From: Siphonodentalium dalli
Taxonomy: Eukaryota > Mollusca > Scaphopoda > Gadilida > Siphonodentaliidae
Reading direction: 5' to 3'
NCBI GenBank assembly: GCA_032622095.1
Contig: CP136066.1
Span: forward strand, 198,328,816 to 198,392,815
Length of the DNA stretch: 64,000 bases
Part shown: positions 44,684 to 56,055 of the stretch, piece by piece
How positions within the stretch are numbered: the stretch's first letter is position 1
Layout of the letters: each line of letters opens with the position of its first letter
Program-made: the position numbers and the translations under genes
The notes under the pieces: generated by a model
What the model was told of the DNA's origin: nothing
What the model saw: only the letters and a program-made list of their open reading frames with translations
Database searches by the model: none

Positions 44684-45180
44684 TCTCGGCTAATATTACA
44701 TAGTGCTGACAGTTCGATATATTCACATAATAACTCTGATTGCCATGAAATCAATTTCATGGTTGTTAGCTATGACTGTTTGTGTAGCTGAAGAGTTTTC
44801 AGCATACAAGCATACAAATACCAGCCTATATAGATGGCGACATATTTACAGGTTGGCCAATACATATGGTCAAAACAGCAGAGCAAATGCATGACTTGTA
44901 TAGTTTGTAAAAAGGATTATCATCGTTATCAACTAATTTTCAAATATATATGAGTCGAATTTCGGTGTTTATGACATTTCCCCAATAAATGTTTACGTCT
45001 AACTCATTTAGTAATATAGAGGTATCGCTTCTCCAAAAGCGTGAAATATGTTATAGGGTATATAGACTCTAGGCTAATATTACATTGCCATGAAATCAAT
45101 TTCACGGTTGTTATCTATATGCCTGCATGTTTGTGTATAGTTGAAGAGTTTACCACGCATGCATACAACAGAGGCGAGTT
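44684..45180 (+). repeat. Repeat family U, two copies
   Basis: GGCTAATATTACAT, then GCCATGAAATCAATTTCA, GGTTGTTA and GAAGAGTTT occur at about 44690-44820 and 45070-45180. A third copy starting AAATCAATTTCACGGTTGTT is at about 46888-46945. Confidence 0.82.
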
Positions 45181-45263
45181 GTTTTCCCACTGAAATGGGA
45201 CTGTTCTCTCTTCTCACAAGAATCTTTTCTCTGCTATATTCATATACATTGTCAAAACTGGCA

Positions 45264-45395
45264 GAATCAATTGATTGAACATATTTATTGTGACCCAATT
45301 ATTACAACATAGTGATACATTAACATATATGTAGACATATTGAATAAGGGTGCACAGGGGATTGAAACACAAGTTGTATAACTTAGAATAGTGCT
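45264..45395 (+). repeat. Dispersed repeat family H, copy 2
   Basis: TTGATTGAACATATTTATTG then TGACCCA, followed after 60 bp by GTGCACAGGGGATTGAAACA, matching copy 1 at 32058. Confidence 0.75.
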
Positions 45396-45604
45396 TCTCC
45401 CTGATTATTACATAAGAAGTTTATGGGTAACGTATTGAATATGTTGAAATTCATGCCGTGTGATTAGAATAATTAATCTGTAGTTCGTCCAAGGATTATA
45501 AAATGTCTCATGGAAAGCTAAGTGTCATCATGGAAGGTAAATTTGAGTTATTAGACGAACTTTGGCTTTACGACTTCTCCCCATTTAACAGTTATCTCAT
45601 TCCA

Positions 45605-45800
45605 AACTCCATGTAGGGTTTACCTCCCTTGAGACTCGGTAAGACCGCTGCTACCGGCGACATTTTACCCACATTTGGTTCACTTCCGCGATATTAAGAT
45701 CTATACTAAGGGAACATAGAAACATTCTGTCCTTATTAAGGTCACAAAATATCTGACATAATGTGTGTAATTTAGTACCACTAGAACCAGGGGAGGGGGT
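45605..45800 (+). repeat. Dispersed repeat family A, copy 4 (truncated)
   Basis: CTCCATGTAGGGTTTACCTC, CGGTAAGACCGCTGCTACCG and GCGATATTAAGATCTATACT match copy 3, ending at about CCACTAGAACC. Confidence 0.88.
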
Positions 45801-46148
45801 GAAAACAAATTACAGGATACAGGGACCGGGTGGGTGTGTGTCCCCGGGCCCGGAATGCAGATGTTTTCTGATGTCATGCAATTTTTTTTCCAAAATTATT
45901 TCTAAGACAAAATCTTAAATGAATTGAAACAATCAGATTCATATAGTAGTGCATGCTATATATAGCATTATACAAGTAAGGGGGGCTCTATATTTTTTTG
46001 TCCACAATTTCTCCCTTTAACAGTTGAAACCATGGGGTGGGTCCGGTTTTTGCCGAGAAAACCAATTGCAATGAAAAAAAATCCATTCTCATCTTTTCTC
46101 ATCGTTTATCATGGCTTTTTTTAACTTATTATACACAGAGGATACCTG
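45801..46148. other. Unassigned sequence
   Basis: A G-rich patch and poly-T runs. No recognised feature. Confidence 0.35.
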
Positions 46149-46296
46149 CGTGTTTTGAGTGAATACCGGAAGTATCTCATGAGTGGTCACAGTGAGATAC
46201 TGGAATCATCACGAGTGGCCTTTATGGCACGAGTGATGATTCCAGTATATCACTGTGACCACGAATGAGGTAATTCCGGTATTCACTCAAAACACG
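46149..46296. mobile_element. 148-bp hairpin element
   Basis: CGTGTTTTGAGTGAATACCG at the left is exactly complemented at the right end. The arms (~70 bp) continue through TGGTCACAGTGA and ACTGGAATCATCAC to a CGAGTGGCCTTTATGGCACG loop, with a few mismatches. The shape is that of a small fold-back MITE. Confidence 0.85.
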
Positions 46297-46695
46297 AAGG
46301 TTTTCTTTTTATTATATGCGCTATTTACTTAAATTGATCGAGGAATTAATTCAAAATCGAACTGATTCCGATTCACATCGGCAATACAATTTCTGCACAA
46401 CAAACAGAGTGACCACGTGGTTCAATAAAATACTGTCGATAACTCAGAATACACCTGAAAATGTCCCAGACGAAGGTGTCTAAAGGGGGGAATGTATTAC
46501 ACCAATATGATACAAATTGCATATTCACTAAATATGTTGCACACAATATCCTGAACTTTTAGGTACATGGGTTACAAATTATAGGAGAAGTTGATTTCAC
46601 TGTTAAGGTACCCAAGTGCATATTCACTCAAAATGTCAAGAAAGGGTCAATAACTCTAAAATAAAAAACATTTTCCGTCAACACAAAACTCGAGT
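46297..46695. other. Unassigned sequence
   Basis: Nothing recognised. Confidence 0.35.
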
Positions 46696-46808
46696 CAGTA
46701 TAATTACCATGAGTGTATTTTGCACTAATCCATGGCTCAAATTCAGTCATTTGTTGCATATATATTCTGTTGAGTATAATAGGAGAAGGTACCATAAATG
46801 GTTCCACA
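46696..46808 (+). mobile_element. MITE T, right-half fragment
   Basis: ATGAGTGTATTTTGCACTAA, CCATGGCTCAAATTCA, TTCTGTTGAGTATAATAGGA and ACCATAAATGG match the right arm of element T at about 54809-54903. Confidence 0.88.
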
Positions 46809-47304
46809 AATAGCCGGAGTTTAATGTAGGGGATACGCCGGGCCAATATAGTCCAGACAATTCGATTGATTCATAACTGGTTTCCCTAAAATCAATTTCA
46901 CGGTTGTTAGCCGTGACTGTTTGCGAAGTTGAAGAGTTAATCGGATGGGTTGCTCCTGCAAACTATTTTACACATGCCGCACACAAAGATAATGAAGGCG
47001 TAGATATAATGATGGCGTAGATATAATAAAGGCGCACTGTTATGTAATTTTCATAGAACACGCGTTTGTCGTCAGGGGAGAGAAACAGCACTGTGACAGC
47101 TAACCATGCACAGATCCGTGGGGACGGGGTAGTCAAAATGTTCAACAGTTGGAAATTTTATGACTGACAAAACATTTGTTGGATTTGGTACACCATTTAT
47201 AAATCGGATTCATGGAGGCACGAACTCGCATGAGTGTTCATTGCTTCAATTATGGTTGCTTCAGAGAGTGACTCCAATTTTCTTTTATCCAATTTCGTGC
47301 TATA

Positions 47305-47755
47305 TTTGAAAGATGCATAATCCGATTAAGAGCCCCACATTTACTATTTATTTGGATTCGAGGATAACAAATATTTTATTCGAGTCGAGGAACCCACCTA
47401 TCAAAGCTCAGAGTTACTAGATATCGATTTTTGAAATCTGTTATTTTTCACCATCGAGACTTAAATGTGGCCCAGTAAAAAGTCGACGAGCCGACGGTCC
47501 CGTACCAAATTGCGGATGAAGATGGATAACTCTAAAATAAAGAGGTTTGTGGCGTTGATAATAAGGTCAAATTTCGTCGAACAACATGTTGATAAATAAC
47601 ACGTTTCGAGTATTACATTTGGGCAATTAATCGATTCTGATAACTGAAGCGGCATTTCTAAAAATGTTGTTGTTGTTTTTGTTGCTGTTGTTGTTGTTGT
47701 TGTTGGAATATGATTATATGGGAACCATCGAATCGGATTGAGTACCTTTAAATAG
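47305..47755 (+). repeat. Dispersed repeat family K, copy 4
   Basis: Runs from AAGATGCATAATCCGATTAA through TCGAGTCGAGGAACCCACC and GACGAGCCGACGGTCCC to a long, impure (GTT)n run (about 47662-47705) and CATCGAATCGGATTGAGTAC. Confidence 0.9.
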
Positions 47756-47922
47756 AAGTTTCAATAAAAAATATAATTGTTCATCGTGCGCTGCCCTTGG
47801 CAATGAGATAACGTAAGCAATATAAACAATATACACATTAAAAATTAATTACATTGGGAAAAGACAATCTTTATACCTAAATCCTATATATATCACCAAG
47901 GGGATTTTACCTTCTTTATGCA

Positions 47923-48413
47923 TTAACCCTTTCAGGGCCAGGGGCCGATCTAATCGGCCCTAATTTACGGTCTGTAAAATCGGCCCTAAAAAAATAAAAA
48001 ATAAAAAATAAATGTTTTTTTTTTTTTTTATTAGATTTGTTTTGGGTTGAATTTTTTTTTTGGTAAGCTTAAGCATGCTGTATCGAATTTAAAAACAAAC
48101 TGGATAAAACCTTAGGCATGTTATAACTCAAAACTATCACCAAATATTCATAGTAATAATTTTGATGCCCATGAAAAACGTAAGATTCCCTGGCACTAAA
48201 CCTACAAAATAAGTCTGTTAAAGAATATAAGAAAAAATTATTAAAATTGTAAAAAATTGTAAAAAATAATAACAAATGATGAAAAATTGTTAGGCCAATG
48301 CATTCTCTTATATATGCGAGGCGACCTATGGTCTACTCGCATATATAAGAGAATGCATTGGCACAGGGTATATGGGTTGATACAAAAATCTGACCTGGCA
48401 CTGAAAGGGTTAA
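47923..48413. mobile_element. TTAA-flanked MITE E4, copy 2
   Basis: Ends are TTAACCCTTTCAGGGCCAGG and GACCTGGCACTGAAAGGGTTAA in two parts, with TTAA on both sides. It is oriented opposite to the copy at 19386. It has one palindrome module near the right end and extra AT-rich runs on the left that make it about 80 bp longer. Confidence 0.9.
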
Positions 48414-48509
48414 CAATATAAATAATTGCAATCTCATATTTTCCACACGGACTTGATCAATATATCATATGGTAATCCTGTATCATTATACCATGGTTGT
48501 ATATATAAC

Positions 48510-48840
48510 ATATTATTATCCATCCCTTAACTAACACCATTTTCGATTGGGCAAAAGCCGCCACGTGGTAGTTCTGGAAAAAGTCATATTGGACTCCCGA
48601 AAGTCATATTGGACTCCCGACTGTACAATATGACTTTTCACCACAACCTGGACTCGTACAAGAAAAACACATACTGTACACAACATTGTATAATAACTTT
48701 ATATTATTATCCATCCCTTAACTAACACCATTTCCGATTGGGCATAAGCCGCCACGTGATAGTTCTGGAAAAAGTCATATTGGACTCCCGAAAGTCACAT
48801 TGGACTCCCGACTGTACAATATCACTTTTTTATTGGGACT
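48510..48840 (+). repeat. Repeat family J, two direct copies
   Basis: CATCCCTTAACTAACACCAT, CGATTGGGCA.AAGCCGCCACGTG and AAGTCATATTGGACTCCCGA occur at about 48522-48640 and 48711-48830. The first copy ends in the ACTCGTACAAGAAAAAC arm sequence. Confidence 0.88.
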
Positions 48841-49097
48841 CCGTGACATCACGAAATAACTCCATTGCGAAATGAATCGGTGAAATTGTGATGCGCGCGC
48901 AACACTGATGGATTTTAGCAGACGTTTCACTTCCGCATTGAGTTTTTTTTCTCACTTCCGTGTTTACTTTTCCAAATCATGCTTTCTGATGATCAATATA
49001 CAGGCTTTTATAGAGAATTAAGTGCCGACAAATACCAAAAATAACCACACAAGTTTTATTCCCAAATTGTGGATAAACATACAGATGGGTAATAAAA

Positions 49098-49272
49098 ATG
49101 TCATTATACAACGTTGTGTACAGTATGAGTTTTTCTTGTACTCGTCCAAGTTGTGGTGAAAAGTCATATTGGACTCGTCACTAGCGTGTCTCGCCAATAT
49201 GACTTTTCACCACAACCTGGACTCGTATAAGAAAAACTCATACTGTACACAACATTGTATAATAACTTTATA
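49098..49272. mobile_element. Family J hairpin element
   Basis: ACAACGTTGTGTACAGTATG..GGTGAAAAGTCATATTGG is followed by its near-complete reverse complement. The arms are about 80 bp around a CTCGTCACTAGCGTGTCTCG loop. Single arms of the same family occur at 33.4 and 48.6 kb. Confidence 0.88.
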
Positions 49273-49521
49273 ATATAGAGATGACGCATATATGCAACAG
49301 AGAAGAGTTAATGTATGGAAACGAGGCTCAGGCAACAAGCCCGAGGGCTTATATGAAGTCTTCCCCTCTTTGGTGGCATTCCCCTTCCCCAATAAATGAG
49401 GGAGGGGTATAGATCAGACGAAAAGTGATGGAAATAAAGGTTTTAGGAGAAATGGAGATATATATAACTAAATTTGAGTTAGGGATGGAAAAAATGGAGA
49501 AGATAGTGTAGGGATAACAGG

Positions 49522-49526
<5 letters not shown>

Positions 49527-49602
<76 letters not shown>

Positions 49603-49613
49603 TATATATATAT
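49527..49613 (+). repeat. GA microsatellite with TA tail
   Basis: A pure (GA)n run to about 49600 followed by ATATATATATATA. The minus-strand serine/leucine frames across it are artefacts. Confidence 0.95.
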
Positions 49614-50785
49614 AGATGGTGAGAAAGTAGAAGACAGGAGGACAATCGAATCGTGATATGATTACGTGGTGGGGGGAGGGGGTCAATAATTGGGTTGTTG
49701 CGTGATAAAAATAATGTTCGTCTATAGTAATATGCACCCCTCATTTATTACTTTAGTTGTTAAATTAACTGTTATATCCTGTTTGCAAGTCAATGATTGC
49801 AATTCGATTGTTTCAATATTTTAGTCTGCTCGTTGCTGAAATTATGGTGTCTTCTTACTTGGGATCAGTGACTGTCATACCACAACAATAACTCCACGTT
49901 ACTACCGAACTCCGATATGTGTACCAATTCACCATTACATCCCGAATTCATTCCGAATTCAACGCACTCATCTTTCTGTTCTTTTATATATATATTGTAA
50001 CCATGCCTATATATGTGTATTATATTTACTCAATATGTGTTTGCTTGTCATCAATGTGTATTATTGTTCTAGTGTTTTGTATTGGTGAGAGGAGGGGAAC
50101 TCTAAGTGTTTGGCACTTGTCCTCCAATCTCCTTTGCTTTAATATGTACCTCGTATGTATGAGCAAATACATATGTTTAAACCAGTAATATTCTTTGTTA
50201 TATTTGTTATCTGCCTGGACCGGGAAGACGGCGACCGTGTCACATCACGGTCCGGATCTGGTGCGTTGTATTCTTTATTTGTCCGTTTGTCCAAGCCCAT
50301 ATGTAATATACAGACTAATACAATGGGCGTGCATTATCCAATACATTATTCATCATCATCACGTGTTTATCGGGGTAACCGCACCTTCGCATGCAGACAT
50401 CAATGACAGCGGAGGATGGAGTGTACACGCATATCTATATTTGTTCACGTTTATGTGGTCTTCACACATAACCGAATCAGAGTTAACACGGTCCTATGCC
50501 AAATTGGCTAATGATCTTCTTCTTTTTTTTCGAAAATGGCTAAAAGAAAATTCATTTGGCCAAACTTTTGTTTGCCCCAAAATCAAAAGTCTAATTTAAT
50601 TTTTAACGAGAGCGACATGAGAATCAAATGTATAGTGTTGTTAATTGATTAGGTGATACAGCTTAATGGATAACAACAGGGTCCACTCATGGCAGTGCAC
50701 TATCAAAAAATGGGCCACCAAATGCAATAAAACAGGAATGAGGATTAACACTAATGATTTCTGTGTATGTCATAACGCTGAATGA
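49614..50785. other. Unassigned sequence
   Basis: Includes a 134-codon + strand frame at 50195-50599 with no recognisable domain, and an ACCGTGTCACATCACGGT hairpin near 50233-50250. No basis for a gene call. Confidence 0.4.
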
Positions 50786-51310
50786 TAGATGGTGGATAGT
50801 GGTATATTGTTAAGTAACAATGGTGGGATTAAACGTACTCAACCCGATAAAACTCCTCTCAATTACTATTTCAATGGCTTCGGGGGTCAAAAATATTTGA
50901 TTCGAGTCGAGGAAGTCACCCATCAAAGCTCAGATTTGTTAGATATCGATTTTAGAAATCTATTATTTTTCATTATCGGGAATACTATCTGGCCCAGAAC
51001 TCAGTCAAAATTACGTTAAAATTACCACTTGATTTTAGAGTTATTCATCCTTGTCTGTTTGAATAGATTTGGAGTACACATCCAGAGCAGATTACGGCAG
51101 TTATTGGTACTCATCTCGAGAACATAACAACTTTGAAAAATCAATATCTAATAACTCTGAGCTTTGTTTGATGGGTTCCTCGACTCGAATCAAATATTTT
51201 TTACCCCCAAAGCCAAAGAAATAGTAATATAGGACCCTCTGATCGGATTGTTGTTGTTGGAATCTGTTGAGATGGGGACCCTCTTTACGGGTTGAGTACC
51301 TTTAAAGAAG
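50786..51310. repeat. Family K copies 5 and 6, head to head
   Basis: A + strand copy (about 50830-51050: TTGATTCGAGTCGAGGAA, TTAGATATCGATTTT) is followed by an inverted copy (about 51115-51240: GGTTCCTCGACTCGAATCAA). A + strand 3' end, TTGTTGTTGGAATCTG, and GAGTACCTTTAAAG then follow. The whole is a rough inverted repeat. Confidence 0.8.
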
Positions 51311-51833
51311 TCTAGACATGGTATTTGAATGTATGGACATAATTATATAGCATGTTAGATGTTAAATAAAAAAGAAAATCATTAATTGTGAGACAAGAAA
51401 ATGAGGATTAAATTTGGTCAAAGAGTTGTTTAATTTGGCTAAATAAAAATCATAATTGGCCAAAACATTTGCCAAAAGATTTTTCGGCCCAGCGTGAAAA
51501 CTGAACCCGAGTAAGATCATATACGCATACATGATCATTTAGAGTAAACAATAGAGTCATCACATTATAGACGAGTTCTGCATGAAACGACCCGGCATTG
51601 TAGCAATACGGTATCTATATATCCGATCATATGATTCGGTTTCAGCAATGATGATCCAATGAAAGTCTCTGATATAACAATAGGTTAATCGAATAAATGT
51701 CTACTCGAGGGAGAAAGTGTGTCAAGACAATATGATTACGACAAAGGGATGTTTCATGTCTTATCGTTTAGCCCTATTATGTCTCAATACAAGATAAGTA
51801 TAACGCTAAACGGATATCCGGTAGCTAATATAT
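51311..51833. other. Unassigned AT-rich sequence
   Basis: Nothing recognised. Confidence 0.4.
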
Positions 51834-52299
51834 GTGACCCGCCATATCAAATCCAGTCGTAAGTCGGGATTTTGTTTTACCCTGTGCCAATGCATTCTCT
51901 TATATATGCGAGTCGACCATAGGTCGCCTCGCATATATAAGAGAATGCATTGGCCTAACACTTTTTTACAATTTTAATCAAAAAAAATTCTTGTATTCTT
52001 TAACAATTTTATAATTTCACCCATACAGAGCCCCAGACAAACATGAGCAGACGACACTCTTCTATATGCTTCTATATATGTGTGGGGCTCCCTGCAGGGT
52101 AATGGATGTTTTTTTTATTTTATGTCCTAAAAATTGTAAGAAACATTTATTTAAAAAAAATGATAAAATATTTTTTAGGCCAATGCATTCTCTTATATAT
52201 GCGAGGCGACCTATGGTCGACTCGCATATATAAGAAAAGGCATTGGCAAAGGGTAAAAAAAATCCCGACTTACGACTGGATTTGATATGGCGGGTCACA
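51834..52299. mobile_element. MITE E3, copy d
   Basis: Full length with GTGACCCGCCATATCAAATC ends and flanks ATAT on both sides. Two inverted palindrome modules are present; the second has lost part of its outer arm (AAGAAAAGGCATTGGCAAAG). Confidence 0.9.
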
Positions 52300-52461
52300 T
52301 ATATGAACGAATGCAGCGGGTGTGTGATGTATGGCTTATCATCTCTGCATATACTGGGCCATAGCACGAAGTTGGTAGTTTTATTGTGGTAGGCGCACAT
52401 GGTTGATCTATCTGGGAAACCTCTCTATACTGCACGTAGAAAACACTGATCACTGGTTGCA

Positions 52462-52580
52462 TTCACTGTGTGTGATTCACAATACCCATCCATAAACAGG
52501 AATCGGGTTACCTTCATTGTGTGTGATTTACAATACCCATCCATAGACAGGAATCAGGTTACCTTCACTGTGCGTGATCC
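52462..52580 (+). repeat. 51-bp tandem repeat, 2.3 copies
   Basis: TTCACTGTGTGTGATT.ACA and ATACCCATCCATA.ACAGGAA recur with starts at 52462, 52513 and 52564. Confidence 0.93.
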
Positions 52581-52673
52581 GGACTTATCGTGATTAAAAC
52601 CAACTTCGCCATTACTGGACGGTCCATGCACCAAACTAGACCACATATTAGGAATTCAGTTAAAGGCCAACTT

Positions 52674-53120
52674 AATTTTCGAACCCCCAGATCACATATA
52701 TAAAATATATGCCACATATGAGGAAGCTCCAAAACAGTGTATTTCAAATTATTCGATGTAATAAACTGTGAACATGTTGTTTTTGTTGAGATATCGACGT
52801 CTGTTCTGTGTTGACGTTTCTGCACAAAGTCGATTATTTTCAACGGAAGGTGAATAACTCTAAATATTTAGATATAGGGTTATTCCCCTTCCATTGCAAA
52901 TAGACTACAGTTTGAATTCTGTTGCATTCTGGGAGCCATAACGGGGGGAATGATTTTATGATTTCAGCTATTTTCTATTACTCTATGGGCACCTTCTGAG
53001 ATATGGACGTTCCAAATGAATTATAGTATTTTAATCATATTTCAAGGCATATATTGTTATTAAAACCGCATATCAAGGCACTATAAAATAATAATCGGTT
53101 GTCGGAAATTAAGTGGGCCT
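52674..53120. mobile_element. TTAA-flanked MITE G, copy 3
   Basis: Both flanking TTAA copies are intact (52670-52673 and 53121-53124). Ends are AGGCCAACTTAATTTTCGA and AAATTAAGTGGGCCT. The interior resembles copies 1 and 2, including the GAATAACTCTAAATATTTAG inner hairpin. This is the best evidence that family G duplicates TTAA. Confidence 0.93.
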
Positions 53121-53204
53121 TTAAAGGCCTCAAAGACCCGCAAAGTGCATATAAATTATTTAAATTTTGCCGGTCAAATAAGAATCAACAGCATGTACTC
53201 GGGG

Positions 53205-53900
53205 ACCAGCCTATATGTTTCACATAGGGAGAAGTGACTTCTCACTACTAGTCACTAGACCAGTACTCAGGAACCAGCCTGAATGATTCAAATTGGGAGA
53301 AGTGACTTCTAACTAGACCGGTACTTATGGACCAGCCTATAGGTTTCACACAGGTGGAAGTGACTTCTCACTAGACCGGTACTCAGGGACCAGCCTATAT
53401 GTTTCACATAGGGAGAAGTGACTTCTCACTAGACCGGTACTCAGGTACCAGCCTATAGGTTTCAAATTGGGAGAAGTGACTTCTCACTAGACCGGTACTT
53501 ATGGACCAGCCTATAGGTTTCACACAGGTGGAAGTGACTTCTCACTAGACCGGTACTCAGGGACCAGCCTATATGTTTCACATAGGGAGAAGTGACTTCT
53601 CACTAGACCGGTACTCAGGTACCAGCCTAGAGGTTTCATATTGGGAGAAGTGACTTCTCACTAGACCGGTACTTATGGACCAGCCTATAGGTTTCACACA
53701 GGGGGAGTGACTTCTCACTAGACCGGTACTCAGGGACCAGCCTATATGTTTCACATAGGGAGAAGTGACTTCTCACTAGACCGGTACTCAAGGACCAGCC
53801 TATATAGAGGTTTCACATATGGAGAAGTGACTTCTCGCTAGACCGGTACTCATGGACCAGCCTAGAGGTTTCGAATGGGAGAAGTGACTTCTCCCTGTTA
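53205..53900 (+). repeat. 58-bp array with trimeric higher-order pattern
   Basis: Twelve units share GACCAGCCTATA.GTTTCA, GAGAAGTGACTTCTC and CACTAGACCGGTACT. From the third unit, three variants alternate in order: ACTTATGGACC..CACACAGGTGG, ACTCAGGGACC..CACATAGGGAG and ACTCAGGTACC..ATTGGGAG. The trimer repeats three times with about 175-bp spacing. GAGAAGTGACTTCTC is a 15-bp palindrome. Confidence 0.95.
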
Positions 53901-54241
53901 TGGTATTAGGGAGAAGTGGATTGTTATCAGGAAGAAGTCATAATGCCTCAAGTTCAATTTACACCCCATCATCACCCTTCTATGATCCAATAAGTATTAT
54001 GCAACACAAGAGCCATTATATACTAACATCATTGTGAGTAAGAACACCATTATAATCAGTAAATATACTGTAAATATGCTGTTGGGACATGGTTGGGACA
54101 CATGCGCACTGGTATATAAGAGAATAGTCACTTCTCCGTGAGGGATACATAGGGAGAAGCAGCACATTTTAGGGAGAAAATGTCTCCCAAGTCGCCATCT
54201 AGGCTGGTTCCTGTCTCCCAAGTCGCCATCTAGGCTGGTCC
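53901..54241. repeat. Right flank of 58-bp array with inverted end motif
   Basis: Scattered GGGAGAAG words continue past the array. CCCAAGTCGCCATCTAGGCT followed by GGT occurs twice (about 54185-54240). AGGCTGGTCC is the reverse complement of the array's GGACCAGCCT, so array and flank may form one larger element with inverted boundaries. Confidence 0.55.
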
Positions 54242-54530
54242 AAGTTTGTACTGTTATAGAACTCCTTGATTATTATATAAATGTTACAAATTTTATGCTG
54301 TATACCCTTTGATCATATTTGTCTGACATCACTGTTTGTAGATATTGTATAGATGTTTAGCATCTTATATCTTATAAATAATGGGTTGTTCTCCCTAATC
54401 TAGTTTGCTGGCGCCGAAACAGGAGTGCAGACACAAATAAGCATCGTGCAGGCTTGGAAATTTATTTCGACGATATTAATTAACAAAAAATTGCTATCGT
54501 AACTTATCTCCTATCATTGGTGCATGATGA
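54242..54530. other. Unassigned AT-rich sequence
   Basis: Nothing recognised. Confidence 0.3.
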
Positions 54531-54578
54531 TATACCGGTATCCAAGAATACAATTGTAATTTATCATTCCAATTTTAA

Positions 54579-54924
54579 AGGGGGACTGTACACTAAATCT
54601 GGCCATTTATGGGACCATCTCCTATTATACTCAACAGAATACATGCAACTAATGAATGAATTTGAGCCATGGATTAGTGCAAAAATACACTTGTGTGCTC
54701 TATGGAAAATGAAAACAACATGATAATTATAATGAGAATGAATTTATGACTCCAGTCATAAATTAATTTTCATTAGAATTACCATTTGTTTGCATCGTTC
54801 ATAGAACACATGAGTGTATTTTGCACTAATCCATGGCTCAAATTCATTCATTTGTTGCATGTATTCTGTTGAGTATAATAGGAGATGGTTCCATAAATGG
54901 CCAGATTTAGTGTAAAGTACCCCT
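54579..54924. mobile_element. TTAA-flanked fold-back MITE T
   Basis: Flanked by TTAA (54575-54578 and 54925-54928). It starts AGGGGGACTGTACACTAAAT and ends with the complement, ATTTAGTGTAAAGTACCCCT. Complementarity continues through CCATTTATGG, ATACTCAACAGAATACATGC and CATGGATTAGTGCAAAA to a GACTCCAGTC centre near 54752, so the whole 346 bp is one hairpin. It sits inside a family P fragment whose intact versions read CCAATTTAAGTTCCG. Its ends resemble element I. Confidence 0.93.
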
Positions 54925-54928
54925 TTAA

Positions 54929-55687
54929 GTTCCGAACCAGAACTATATATATACCTGTGTATGTTCAATACAAACGAGACGACGAAGAAGGTATTCTTGA
55001 ACTCCAAAATCGTTGTCGCTTGGTGCATTACACAGGTATTTTGCACATTAGACCCCACCACCCCAAAGACATGATATAAGAGGTGGGATCTATTGTGCCA
55101 AATACATGTGGGTGCATACCGTGCATTAGTGCATGGAGTGACTTGCTTGTTCTTTGATTGGATATGCCTATATATCATATCAGACACATGATTAATCCAA
55201 TATGTCCATACAATATAAACACCCCACTATTAACGAGTTAACCATTCCAGCACCATTTTAGAACTAATTAAACGTGTAACATATATGTACGTACTGCCAC
55301 GCGTACAATCATGTAACTTCTATATAGAATCTTCAGAATCGAACCCAACATTGGACCAATCGTACATCGTACTGCCCATGTCTCCTGACACACGCGGGAG
55401 ATCGTATATTCTCCACTCTACTCAATGAGGGGCTGGCATCAGTGCGATGTATTTATTACATTATAAATGTTATATGTAACATTATATATTTGTTTATACA
55501 TTAGTCTGTTGATATGATGGTATAGGAACGCAAAATAGTGTATTCATTCTGTGTATCATGTATATATACTGTATATTATGTTCTTTGTTTTACCTGTATC
55601 TCCACGGGCGTAGCCAGATTGGAGATCCATGCATGGCATGAACTGGCAGATGTCTTTAGAGTTTATATCAGTAGAGATTCAAGGCAT
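54929..55687. other. Unassigned sequence
   Basis: Apart from the short family P remnant at the left edge, nothing is recognised. Confidence 0.4.
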
Positions 55688-56055
55688 GATCTTTGGCTTC
55701 GGGGGTAAAAAATATTTGATTCGGGTCGAGGAACCCACACATAAAAGCTCAGAGTGATCAGATACCGATTTTTAAATCTATTATTTATCACCACCTGGAA
55801 TATTTAGTGGCCCAGTAAAATTCGATGAGAAGACTGTCGCGGACCAAATTGCGATTGAAGATGGATAACTCTAAAATCAAGTGGCTTTTTTGGGTCAGAT
55901 ACTTGACAAACCGGCAAAATATCGTTATCGTTATTCATATAATATGTTTTGGGCAATTAATCGATTCTGATAACCGAAGCGGCATAACAAAAAAATTGTG
56001 TAGTTGGAATCTGATGATATGGGGACCATCGAATCGGATGGATTACCTTTAAATA
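55688..56055 (+). repeat. Dispersed repeat family K, copy 7
   Basis: GGCTTCGGGGGTAAAAAATA, TCGGGTCGAGGAACCCACA, GGCAATTAATCGATTCTGAT and GACCATCGAATCGGATGG are present. The (GTT)n run is missing. Confidence 0.88.

Noticed and set aside
49349-49744. Serine/leucine-rich 131-codon frame
   Set aside because: It is the minus strand of a GA microsatellite.
50195-50599. 134-codon + strand frame
   Set aside because: No recognisable motif, low-complexity H/Y-rich stretches, no homologous copy in the window to test.
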